A DNA stretch of 47,028 nt from JAICLV01 sp036380925 (GTDB taxonomy: Bacteria; Actinomycetota; Actinomycetes; Acidothermales; Acidothermaceae): positions 1 to 47,028 of the forward strand of contig DASVDW010000018.1 in the NCBI GenBank assembly GCA_036380925.1, read 5' to 3'. The notes beneath the pieces are model-generated. The model made no database searches. It saw only the letters and a list, made by a program, of their open reading frames with translations, and was not told the origin of the DNA. A program made the position numbers and the translations under genes. Of the stretch, positions 39,628 through 47,028 are shown piece after piece. Within the stretch, counting starts at the first letter, position 1, and each line of letters begins with the position of its first letter.

Positions 39628-40805
39628 GCGCTGTTCCCTTGACCGCCCGCTCGCTCCGTCGTGGTCGCCATCCGCAGCGCCTCGACAAAGTAGTACTCGC
39701 CCCACATCACGCTCTCGTCCACCGCGATCCCATTGCGATGGTGGTAGGTCGCGTGCCGGAGAATCCCTTCCCAGCCGGCGGTGTCGGCTGCGATGAACTC
39801 CGTCGAGCACAACGTCGTCAGGATTCGCTGTGCGTAGGCGCGATAGCGCTCCGCCGCGAGCCGATCGGCCCGTCGCGCCAACGCGTCGGCGAGATGCTGC
39901 ATACCGGCGGCCGCGATCGCCGCGGCCGAGGCCTCGCGTGGGCATTCGGGCGCCGGGTCGAGCCAGTCGTTGGGCGGCACGCCGTCGCTTGGCGTGTGCC
40001 TGATGTAGTAATCGGCGACGCGGCAGGCGGTGTCGAGCATGTCGGCGTCGCCGGTGTGAAGGTACGCGGTGGTGAAACCGTAGATGGCCCAAGCCTGGCC
40101 GCGCGCCCATGTGGAGTCGGAACGCCACCCCTGGTGGGTCGCCGCGCGCAAGAACTCGCCGGTCTGCGTGTCAAACCAGCCTTCGTGCACGGTGCTCCCG
40201 TCACCACGCACGAGATACCGCTGAGTCGTGCGGCAATGCGTCATCGCGACCTCGCGCAAAGCGCTGTCGCCGCTGTACTGCGCCGCACGGAAGATGACGC
40301 CTACGTTCATCATGATGTCGATGAACGTGCTGCCGGGATCCACCCACGTGCACAGATAACCGCCGGGCTGCCGCAGCCGCGCGGCCATGGTGCGGCCGGC
40401 GTCGATGAGCACCTCGCGCGCGCGAGGGTCGTGGTCGCGGTCGTACCAGCGACCCCAACTTGGTTCGAACACAAACCCGATGTCGTGCGTGCTGGAGTCG
40501 ACCTTTCGCGACTCCAACGCGAGGCTGCGCTTTGCGGCTTGCTCCGCCCACCAGCCGTCGCCGGTGATGTCGGCGAACACCCACAACATCCCGGTCAAGA
40601 ATCCGTCACACCAGTTAGGCGCCCACGGATCGTCCTCGAACGCCCACCGGCCGTCCTTGGTGTATGTCGGGCTGTGGTCGTCGTTCGACGCGAGGATCAG
40701 CTTTCTGACCTGCTGTTGCGCGAACGCGAGCGCGTCGTCGAAATCAAGAACGCGGGGGCCGTCAGAGGCGACTGGCTGGTCGGTGTCCGGGCTGCTCATC
40801 GGCAC
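39624..40805 (-). CDS. Unsaturated glucuronyl hydrolase, glycoside hydrolase family 88
   Basis: A 393-residue alpha/alpha-barrel protein of GH88, which removes the 4,5-unsaturated uronic acid left on glycan fragments by polysaccharide lyases, by hydration of the double bond. The two key acids of the family correspond to Asp108 in HDIGFVFEPS and Asp163 in FIDIMMNVG. STWARGQAWAIYGF and DESVMWGEYYFVEAL are further signatures. No signal peptide is seen, so it works on imported oligosaccharides. The start is GTG 40805 or ATG 40799. It follows a 141 bp gap after the hydratase gene and is coupled to the GMC gene. No polysaccharide lyase and no KduI/KduD/KdgK genes lie in the window. Confidence 0.9.
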   Translation of the reverse strand: MPMSSPDTDQPVASDGPRVLDFDDALAFAQQQVRKLILASNDDHSPTYTKDGRWAFEDDPWAPNWCDGFLTGMLWVFADITGDGWWAEQAAKRSLALESRKVDSSTHDIGFVFEPSWGRWYDRDHDPRAREVLIDAGRTMAARLRQPGGYLCTWVDPGSTFIDIMMNVGVIFRAAQYSGDSALREVAMTHCRTTQRYLVRGDGSTVHEGWFDTQTGEFLRAATHQGWRSDSTWARGQAWAIYGFTTAYLHTGDADMLDTACRVADYYIRHTPSDGVPPNDWLDPAPECPREASAAAIAAAGMQHLADALARRADRLAAERYRAYAQRILTTLCSTEFIAADTAGWEGILRHATYHHRNGIAVDESVMWGEYYFVEALRMATTTERAGGQGNSA

Positions 40806-40946
40806 GTCACCAACGCCGTCAAATCGCTGGGCGGAGCGCCGTTGTCAAGTCGCTTCCGCGCGCACTCGGCCAACCCCACGTTCATTTACCGCACCTTTCC
40901 GGTCACACCCGCGCCAGATGACGCGGCACGGGCGATGTATGTGGTG

Positions 40947-41717
40947 TTACTTCTTTCGGTCTAGGAATGCTCGGACGGCAGCACGCTGAGCCTCCGTTTC
41001 GCAACAGGCGGCGACGCCGTCAGCCTCGACGACGAGACCGACGGCGGGGCCAGCCGCCAGTCCAAGGTGGATCGCTTGTTTGGCGGCACGCACGGCAACC
41101 GGATTTCGTTGCGCGATGCGGTCGGCGAAATCCAGCGCGGTCTTCAGGGCGTCGTCACTCACGTGATTCACCAGTCCGATCGCGAGGGCGTCGTGCGCCG
41201 TCAACAACTCGCCGGTGAGGATGAGTTCGGTCGCCTTGCCGACCCCGACCAGGCGGGGGAGCCGTTGGGTGCCGCCCCACCCGGGGATGTTGCCGAGGTT
41301 TATCTCCGGCTGCCCGAGTTTGGCCGTCGCGCTTGCGATGCGGATGTCCGCCGCCATGGCCAGCTCGAGCCCGCCGCCGAGGGCGAATCCGTTGACCGCG
41401 GCGATGACCGCGACGGGTAACGCCTCAAGTGCGTCAAAGACCGCCTGACCCCGGCGCATCTGCCTTCGCGCCGTGGTGGCGTCGATGCCGTCGAGGTCTC
41501 GCACGTCCGCGCCCGCGCTGAAGGCCTTCTGCCCGGCGCCTGTGATGACCAGCGCTCGCGCGCTGTCATCCCCCGCCCGGCTCGCGTCGATCTGATCGAC
41601 GAGATCGCCGATCGCCTCGACCATCGCGGTGTTCAGCGCGTTTCCCTTGTCCGGTCGGTTGAGAGTCGCGACGACGACAGGGCCGGTTCGCTCGACGAGG
41701 AGAACCGGTGGGTTCAT
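40947..41717 (-). CDS. Enoyl-CoA hydratase/isomerase family protein
   Basis: A 256-residue crotonase-fold protein. Two oxyanion-hole segments are visible: AFSAGADVRDL (about 65-75) and FALGGGLELAMAADIRIA (111-128). The two catalytic glutamates of hydratases are both present as Glu118 in GGGLEL and Glu138 in LGQPEINLG. PGWGGTQRLPRLVG follows. It should add water across a 2-enoyl-CoA. ATG 41717 overlaps the CoA-transferase stop (ATGA), so these two are translated together. The acyl chain is unknown; a CoA ester made by that transferase is the natural substrate. Confidence 0.92.
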   Translation of the reverse strand: MNPPVLLVERTGPVVVATLNRPDKGNALNTAMVEAIGDLVDQIDASRAGDDSARALVITGAGQKAFSAGADVRDLDGIDATTARRQMRRGQAVFDALEALPVAVIAAVNGFALGGGLELAMAADIRIASATAKLGQPEINLGNIPGWGGTQRLPRLVGVGKATELILTGELLTAHDALAIGLVNHVSDDALKTALDFADRIAQRNPVAVRAAKQAIHLGLAAGPAVGLVVEADGVAACCETEAQRAAVRAFLDRKK

Positions 41718-43273
41718 CGCTCCTCCTTGTCGGCGAGCCGGAGATCCATGCGTTCGGACTGGAACGCGCGCAGGTCGATCTCCTTCAACTGCGGTGAGAT
41801 CCGCGGCTTGAACTCCATGTGCGCGAGGACATCTCGCGCCAGGTCAATCCCCGGCGCGAGCTCGGTGAGCATGACGCCGTCGGGCGACAGCTCGAACACG
41901 GCGCGCTCGGTGACGTAGGTCACTGGCTGGCCGACCTGCAGCGCGCGGACGGCGGAGAAGCTGATTTGCTCGACTTCCTTCACGAGCTTGGCCGCTCCGC
42001 CGTCCGGCACCGCCAATGGCGGGTTGCCGCCTACCGCATACGACCCGCCGCCCGCCACGAATGTGCCTACGAAGACCAGCCGCTTCGCGCCCTGCGAGAT
42101 GTTGACGAACCCGCCGACACCCGGCAGCCGGCCCCCGAAACGGCTGACGTTGACGTTGCCGGCCGCGTCGAGCTGCGCGAAGCTCAACACGGCGACGTCG
42201 AGGCCGCCGCCGTCATACCAGTCGAACTGGTGTCCCGCGTCGAGGCTGGCATCGGCGTTTACACACATGCCAAAGTCGCTGCCGCCGACGGGCACGCCTC
42301 CGATATGGCCCTGTTCCACGGTGAAGGTGACATCGCCCGCCAATCCTTCTTCGGCGAGCACCGCCGCGACGCCGTCCGGCATGCCGTAACCGAGGTTGAT
42401 GACGTCGCCTTTGCGCAGTTGCAGGGCAGCGCGACGGGCGATCACCTTCCGCACGGTGAGCGGCATGGCGGCGATCGACACGTCAGGCGCCCGCAGCTCA
42501 CCTGCCATGAACGGGTCCGCCTGCCGCGCAAACGACAGCCGTTGCTCTGGGTCGACGACGATGGCGTCGATGAGCACGCCCGGCACTCGCACTCGCCGCG
42601 GGTCGAGTGTTCCGGCCGCGACGATTTCACGAACCTGGGCGATGACCCGGCCGCCGCTGTTTCTCGCCGCCTGGGCGGCTGACAGCGTCTCGGCCAGCAA
42701 CCCCTCCTCGTCCATCGTCAGGTTGCCGTTCGTGTCGGCGCGGGTGCCGCGGATGACCGCGACGTCAATGGGAAACGTCGGTGTGAAGAGCCATTCGCGA
42801 CCACCAAGTTGGACGACGTGCACCAGGTCGTCGACCGCGGCCGCGTTGAGCCGGCCACCGCCATGGCGCGGATCGACGAACGTGCCGAGGCCGACGGCGG
42901 AGACCACGCCCGGTCGACCGCCGGCGATCTCTCGCAGCAAGTGCGCGAGAGTGCCTTGTGGCAGGCAATACGCTTCGATCTTCTCGTCGAAGGCGAGCTG
43001 CTGCATTTCCGGCGTCCAGCCCCAATGCCCGCCGATCACCCGTCGCACCATGCCGTCGTGGGAGAACCGGTCCATCCCACCGCCGTGTCCGTCGCCCATC
43101 CCGGATATGTGCACGAGGGTGAGGTCGCGCGGATGGCCGTGGTCGAGGAAGCGCGCCTCGATTCCGGCCAGCACCGCGGCCGGCTCGTTGACGCCGCCGC
43201 CGGAGCCGTCGACCAGCAAAGTGGCGCCGTCAGGCACCAGGCTCGCCGCGTCCGCCGCACTTACGATTCGCAT
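41714..43273 (-). CDS. Acyl-CoA:acetate/3-ketoacid CoA-transferase, YdiF type
   Basis: A 519-residue family-I CoA-transferase with both halves fused. The N-terminal half has LLVDGSGGGVNEP and ISGMGDGHGGGMDRF. The C-terminal half has VINLGYGMPDGVA and the catalytic Glu320 in TVEQGHIGGVPVGG, which forms the covalent CoA thioester. It moves CoA from a donor such as acetyl-CoA to a carboxylic acid. ATG 43273 lies 14 bp after the aldehyde dehydrogenase gene. It likely activates the acid made by that enzyme. The acceptor acid is not determined. Confidence 0.9.
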   Translation of the reverse strand: MRIVSAADAASLVPDGATLLVDGSGGGVNEPAAVLAGIEARFLDHGHPRDLTLVHISGMGDGHGGGMDRFSHDGMVRRVIGGHWGWTPEMQQLAFDEKIEAYCLPQGTLAHLLREIAGGRPGVVSAVGLGTFVDPRHGGGRLNAAAVDDLVHVVQLGGREWLFTPTFPIDVAVIRGTRADTNGNLTMDEEGLLAETLSAAQAARNSGGRVIAQVREIVAAGTLDPRRVRVPGVLIDAIVVDPEQRLSFARQADPFMAGELRAPDVSIAAMPLTVRKVIARRAALQLRKGDVINLGYGMPDGVAAVLAEEGLAGDVTFTVEQGHIGGVPVGGSDFGMCVNADASLDAGHQFDWYDGGGLDVAVLSFAQLDAAGNVNVSRFGGRLPGVGGFVNISQGAKRLVFVGTFVAGGGSYAVGGNPPLAVPDGGAAKLVKEVEQISFSAVRALQVGQPVTYVTERAVFELSPDGVMLTELAPGIDLARDVLAHMEFKPRISPQLKEIDLRAFQSERMDLRLADKEER

Positions 43274-43287
43274 GAATCAGCCGCCGA

Positions 43288-44817
43288 TCAACCAGTCACC
43301 GTGCGCGGGCCGCCAAGGGCGAACGAGCCGCTGCGTTTGCCGGTGCGGATCGTGACCGACTTCAACTCGGTGAACTCCTCGAATCCCGCCTGGCCCATCT
43401 CTCGGCCGAATCCGCTGGCCTTGTAGCCACCGAACGGCATGGTGGGTGGGCCGTCGATGGTGGTGTTCACCCACACGGTTCCGCTGCGCAGTTGCTTTGC
43501 GACCGGCAGCACCTTGTCGATGTCTTTTGACCAAACGCTGTTCGCGAGGCCGTAGTCGACGGCGTTGGCGAGCGCGACCGCCTCCGCGGCGTCGGAGAAA
43601 CGCGACACGCTCAACACTGGTCCGAAAATCTCCTCGGTGAACGGCGTCATGTCGGCGGTGACGCCGTCGAGGATGGTCGGCTCCACGTAGAGGCCGTCGT
43701 CGAGCCCGGGCCCTTCGGCGCGGACGCCGCCGGTGACGACGCGGGCGCCCTGCTCGCGACCCGCCTGGATGTGCCCCAGCACCTTGCCGAGGTGCCCGGC
43801 ATTGATCATCGCGCCGATGTCGGTCGACAGATCAAGCGGCTGGCCGACCTTCAACCGTTGCGCCGCGCTGGTCAGTCTGGCCAGGAACTCATCCGCGATG
43901 GTTTCTTCGACGAGCAGCCTCGCCGCGGAAACGCAGCATTCGCCGTTGTTGAAGAAGACACCGAAGATGACCCCCTCGGCGGCGTCTTCGAGGTCGGCGT
44001 CCGCGAAGACGATGTTCGCCGCCTTGCCACCGAGTTCGAGCGAGAGCTTCTTCAGGTTGGACTTCGAAGCCTCCAGGATTTTGCGGCCGGTGGCGGTTGA
44101 TCCGGTGAACGACAAGACGTCGACGCCGGGATGCTCAGCCAACGCCTGCCCGGCGCGACCGTCGCCTGTGACCACGTTCAGCGCGCCGGACGGCAGGCCG
44201 GCCTCGGCGTACAGCCGCGCGATCTCGAGCGCGCTGCTGCTCGTCAGCTCCGACGGCTTCACCACGACCGTGCATCCGGCGGCCAGCGCGAACGGCAGTT
44301 TCTGGCAGAGGATGAGCGCGGGGAAGTTCCACGGTGTGATGAGGCCCGCCACCCCTGCTGGTTCGCGGACGACGAGCCCGGTGAAGTCCGGACCGTGATT
44401 CGTGTACGTCGTCCCATGCATCTGCACGGCGAGGCCGGCCGCGTAACGCGTGAGCATCGCCGCGCCGCCGATGTCGCCCTTCGCCAGGCGCAGTGGCTTG
44501 CCGCCCTCCTCCGCGTCCAACCGCGCGAGCAGGTCGGCGTTCGCGTCGATGAGGTCTGCCACCCGATTGAGGACGGCCGCCCGGTCGAAGCCGGTCAGCC
44601 GCGGCCATTCCCCGGCGTCGAACGCCTGTCGCGCGGCGCCGACGGCAGCGTCGACGTCGGACGGATCGCCCGCGCTCACCAACGAGGCGACCTCGCCGGT
44701 TCCAGGAGCTCGGCGCTCGATCGTCTCGGCGGACATCCGCGTTTGCCCATCGACGAAGTGACCGAGTCGTCGCGGGGATGAGATAGGCGGGGTCGGGTGG
44801 GTCGTCTGCGTCGTCAT
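43288..44817 (-). CDS. NAD(P)-dependent aldehyde dehydrogenase
   Basis: A 509-residue aldehyde dehydrogenase. The cofactor-site residues are in TPWNFPALILCQKLPFALA and VVVKPSE (Lys187), with FTGSTATGRKI; the general base is Glu261 in LELGGKAAN and the nucleophile Cys295 in FFNNGECCVSA. PFGGYKASGFGREMG is near the C-terminus. The GE in place of the common GQ before the cysteines is mildly unusual. ATG 44817 has AGGAGGAAG upstream and is preferred over an in-frame start 24 bp earlier. It oxidises an aldehyde, perhaps the GMC product, to an acid. The gap to the permease gene is 51 bp. Confidence 0.93.
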   Translation of the reverse strand: MTTQTTHPTPPISSPRRLGHFVDGQTRMSAETIERRAPGTGEVASLVSAGDPSDVDAAVGAARQAFDAGEWPRLTGFDRAAVLNRVADLIDANADLLARLDAEEGGKPLRLAKGDIGGAAMLTRYAAGLAVQMHGTTYTNHGPDFTGLVVREPAGVAGLITPWNFPALILCQKLPFALAAGCTVVVKPSELTSSSALEIARLYAEAGLPSGALNVVTGDGRAGQALAEHPGVDVLSFTGSTATGRKILEASKSNLKKLSLELGGKAANIVFADADLEDAAEGVIFGVFFNNGECCVSAARLLVEETIADEFLARLTSAAQRLKVGQPLDLSTDIGAMINAGHLGKVLGHIQAGREQGARVVTGGVRAEGPGLDDGLYVEPTILDGVTADMTPFTEEIFGPVLSVSRFSDAAEAVALANAVDYGLANSVWSKDIDKVLPVAKQLRSGTVWVNTTIDGPPTMPFGGYKASGFGREMGQAGFEEFTELKSVTIRTGKRSGSFALGGPRTVTG

Positions 44818-44868
44818 CGCGTCTTCCTCCTGTGCTGCCATACCGTCCCGGCGCCTGTCCGCATCACG

Positions 44869-46122
44869 CTAGGCCGCCCCGTGCGCGGCGCGGCTGCGCC
44901 GAGCCATCGAGTCGACGATCACCGCGATCATCAGCACTCCGCCGGTGATCATGAATCGCACCGCGGACGTGAGGCTCAGCAAGGTGAGCCCGTTGGCGAT
45001 CGACTCGATGACCACGATTCCGAGCAACGCGGAGTACGCGTTGCCGCGGCCTCCGAAGAGGCTGGTCCCGCCGATGACCGCGGCGGCGATCGCGTTCAGG
45101 TTCGTGTCGCCGGTTCCGCTGCTGATGCTCGCGGCGGAGAGCCGGCCGGCCGACATCAAGCCGCCGAGCGAAGCCAACATCGAGCACAGCACGAAAACCG
45201 ACAGGTACACCGGCCACAAGTTGATGCCGGCGCGTCGTGCGGCCTCCACCGACCCGCCGACCGCGTACACCGCGCGGCCCCACTTGGTGCGGGTGAGGAA
45301 GACGTCGACGACCATCACGAGCACGACGAGCAACATGAAGGGAAGGCTCACGCCGCGCGAGCGATTCAGGTACCAGCAACCGTATTCAAGGGCGACCAAA
45401 AGCAGCCCCGCCTTGACCAGCAGGCCGGTGAGGGAACCTGTCGACAAGTTCGCCGCCCGACGTCGGCGGGCGCGCGCAAGTCTTGAGCCCACGAACAGCG
45501 CGACGGCGAGCGCGGCAAGCAGGTAGGACAGCGCGTGGGGCACGAACATCCGTTGCATGAAGCCGACGATCGCCGACCCGAACGGCAGGTTGATCGAGCC
45601 GTGCTTGCCGAGGATCTCGAGTTGAAGGCCGAGCAGGGCGAGTAATCCCGCGAGGGTGACGACGAAGCTCGGCACGTTGAACCGGACGAAGATGACCGCG
45701 TAGACGGCGCCGACCGCTACGCCGATGAGTAGAGCGATGGCAATGGCGAGTGGCAGCGGCCACCCGAGCGACGTCAGTCCGATCCCGAGCACGGCGGACG
45801 CGACGCCGCTCATCGAGCCGACGGAGAGGTCGATTTGCGCCACCAGCAAGACGAGCACGACTCCGACCGCGATGACGCCGTCGGCAGCGCACTGGGTCGC
45901 CAGGTTGACGAGGTTGCGGCTCGACAAGAAAGACGAGTTGAGGCCTTGGATGATGCCCCAGATCAGCACGAGACCCACGACGATGGGCAGCGAGCCGATG
46001 TCGCCGGCGCGCACTCGGGAGACGAAGCTGCGGACCGCGGCCGAGACGCTCACGCGCTCACCGAGCGGCCCTCCTTGGCCGTCGACGGGGAGGGCCGCCT
46101 TCGTCGCACCTGGGTGACTCAT
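44869..46122 (-). CDS. Sugar ABC transporter permease, XylH/RbsC type
   Basis: A 417-residue CUT2-family permease with about ten membrane helices. Visible landmarks are NLVNLATQCAADGVIAVGVVLVL, AQIDLSVGSMSGV and TKWGRAVYAVGGSVEAARRAGI, then IAAAVIGGTSLFGGRGN, typical of ribose/xylose importers. An extra hydrophilic insertion (LARARRRRAANLSTG, about 215-230) as in XylH lies in the middle. ATG 46122 overlaps the ATPase stop by 4 bp. The partner binding protein is expected beyond the right edge of the window. The substrate is probably a pentose-like sugar or glycoside, not provable here. Confidence 0.92.
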   Translation of the reverse strand: MSHPGATKAALPVDGQGGPLGERVSVSAAVRSFVSRVRAGDIGSLPIVVGLVLIWGIIQGLNSSFLSSRNLVNLATQCAADGVIAVGVVLVLLVAQIDLSVGSMSGVASAVLGIGLTSLGWPLPLAIAIALLIGVAVGAVYAVIFVRFNVPSFVVTLAGLLALLGLQLEILGKHGSINLPFGSAIVGFMQRMFVPHALSYLLAALAVALFVGSRLARARRRRAANLSTGSLTGLLVKAGLLLVALEYGCWYLNRSRGVSLPFMLLVVLVMVVDVFLTRTKWGRAVYAVGGSVEAARRAGINLWPVYLSVFVLCSMLASLGGLMSAGRLSAASISSGTGDTNLNAIAAAVIGGTSLFGGRGNAYSALLGIVVIESIANGLTLLSLTSAVRFMITGGVLMIAVIVDSMARRSRAAHGAA

Positions 46123-46967
46123 GGAGTCGCCTCCTCTTCGCGCGGCGTCGCGTCGCTGTGCGAGCGCCGCGCGGCGGTGCGTGACGCGCGCCTGGTGACC
46201 GTGTTGTCGGTCGCGCCAGTGATGGCCGCGACGAGTTGCTCGGGTGTGGTGTCGGACAGCGAGAAGACTCCGTTGTTGCGGCCGAGCCGCAACACGACCG
46301 CGGTGTCAGCCACCGCTTGCACGTCGGACATGTTGTGCGTGATGAGCATCACCGCGTGTCCCCGGTCGCGGAGCTTCTCGATGAGGTTCAAGACCTCGGC
46401 GGTTTGCGCGACGCCAAGAGCCGCCGTCGGCTCGTCCAGGATGACGACGGACGGCTCGCCGACGAGCGACCGGGCGATCGCCACCGTCTGACGTTGTCCG
46501 CCAGACAACCCCGCGACCGGCGTGCGGACGGACGGGATCTTCGCGGAGAGCTGGCGCAGCAGGTCCAGCGCCCGCTCCTCCATCAGCTCTTCGCTGAGCA
46601 GCAGCCGGCTGTGTTCGCGACCCAGGAACAGGTTCGCCACCACGTCGAGGTTGTCGCACAGCGCCAGATCCTGGTAGACGGTCGCGATGCCCAGGTCGCG
46701 GGCCGCGGTCGGGCTCGATATGGAGACCGGACGCCCGTCGAACTCGACGACGCCCTCGTCGGCCGGATGCACCCCGGACAGGATCTTGACGAGGGTCGAC
46801 TTCCCGGCGCCGTTGTCGCCGAGCAGCGCGGTGACCTCGCCCCGACGCAACGTCAACTCGACGTTCGACAGCGCGCGAACCGCGCCGAACGACTTGCTCA
46901 CGCCACGCAGCGAGAGCACGGGGGGCGCCTGGGTCTCGGCTGACGCCGGGGACTCCGTCTGCTGCAC
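46119..46967 (-). CDS. Sugar ABC transporter ATP-binding protein, single-domain CUT2 type
   Basis: A 282-residue ATPase with one nucleotide-binding domain, like FrcA-type subunits and unlike the doubled RbsA/XylG. Walker A GDNGAGKST is at 50-58; TVYQDLALCDNLDVVANLFLG follows; the signature is GLSGGQRQTVAIARSL and Walker B VVILDEPTAALG. GTG 46967 has AAGGAGG upstream. It energises the permease encoded next with a 4 bp overlap and is the first gene of the long catabolic run visible here. A basic tail of about 30 residues ends the protein. Confidence 0.92.
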   Translation of the reverse strand: MQQTESPASAETQAPPVLSLRGVSKSFGAVRALSNVELTLRRGEVTALLGDNGAGKSTLVKILSGVHPADEGVVEFDGRPVSISSPTAARDLGIATVYQDLALCDNLDVVANLFLGREHSRLLLSEELMEERALDLLRQLSAKIPSVRTPVAGLSGGQRQTVAIARSLVGEPSVVILDEPTAALGVAQTAEVLNLIEKLRDRGHAVMLITHNMSDVQAVADTAVVLRLGRNNGVFSLSDTTPEQLVAAITGATDNTVTRRASRTAARRSHSDATPREEEATP

Positions 46968-47028
46968 TTGCGCACCTCCTTCTCTTCGGATCCGACATCG
47001 CCGATCGGCGCGAGGCAGGGGACGCGCC

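Overview
The window reads as chromosomal DNA of a high-GC actinobacterium. The evidence is family content: WhiB1, Lsr2, an actinobacterial multifunctional 2-oxoglutarate enzyme (Kgd) with its small DUF6104 partner, nickel superoxide dismutase with its maturation protease, a SigF-type sigma factor with an RsbW-like anti-sigma factor, a PdtaS-type sensor kinase and an MsiK-like ATPase. GTG starts, ATGA/GTGA stop-start overlaps and short convergent overlaps are common. The exact genus cannot be read from the sequence; a Frankiales/Jatrophihabitans-like lineage is a guess. I found no rRNA, tRNA, insertion sequence, prophage or CRISPR array.

Layout. (1) 1-5386 is an amino-sugar and cell-wall-recycling island: a BadF-type sugar kinase (cut by the window edge), a SIS-domain isomerase/deaminase, NagA, MurQ and an MsiK-like ABC ATPase. 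Together they can take MurNAc and GlcNAc to GlcN-6-P and on to Fru-6-P. The nagA-murQ gap holds two near-palindromes resembling DasR (dre) operators. (2) 5425-11075 is a regulatory block, pdtaS-whiB1-lipid kinase-membrane protein-sigF-rsbW-GNAT. Its gene order and relative orientations match, from memory, M. tuberculosis Rv3220c to Rv3216, with sigF-rsbW added. (3) 11179-13126 is stress protection: sodN, sodX and an HtrA-like lipoprotein protease. (4) 13195-17167 is a polar amino-acid ABC importer followed by an orphan RmlC-like epimerase and a methyltransferase. (5) 17312-28438 is central carbon metabolism: kgd plus DUF6104, and a pdhABC operon led by an unusual CBS/zinc-ribbon protein. This region also has a quinone-oxidoreductase-like gene, a coiled-coil M15 peptidase and tatB. 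(6) 28572-37913 is a mixed accessory region: an MFS exporter with a MarR regulator, lsr2, a LigC-like ligase, SMP-30 and VOC proteins, a TetR regulator divergent from a GH29 alpha-L-fucosidase, an SGNH lipoprotein and a GNAT protein.

(7) 38041-46967 is one long minus-strand run that I consider the most interesting part. It encodes a XylH/RbsC-type sugar ABC importer (ATPase and permease), an aldehyde dehydrogenase, a YdiF-type CoA-transferase, an enoyl-CoA hydratase, an intracellular GH88 unsaturated glucuronyl hydrolase and a GMC oxidoreductase. Tight spacing suggests one pathway that imports a glycoside, removes an unsaturated uronic acid, oxidises an alcohol to an acid, activates it as a CoA ester and hydrates it. 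The substrate is unknown.

Start codons were chosen from Shine-Dalgarno spacing, ATGA overlaps and remembered family N-termini. Functions rest on motif recognition by eye; no searches were run.
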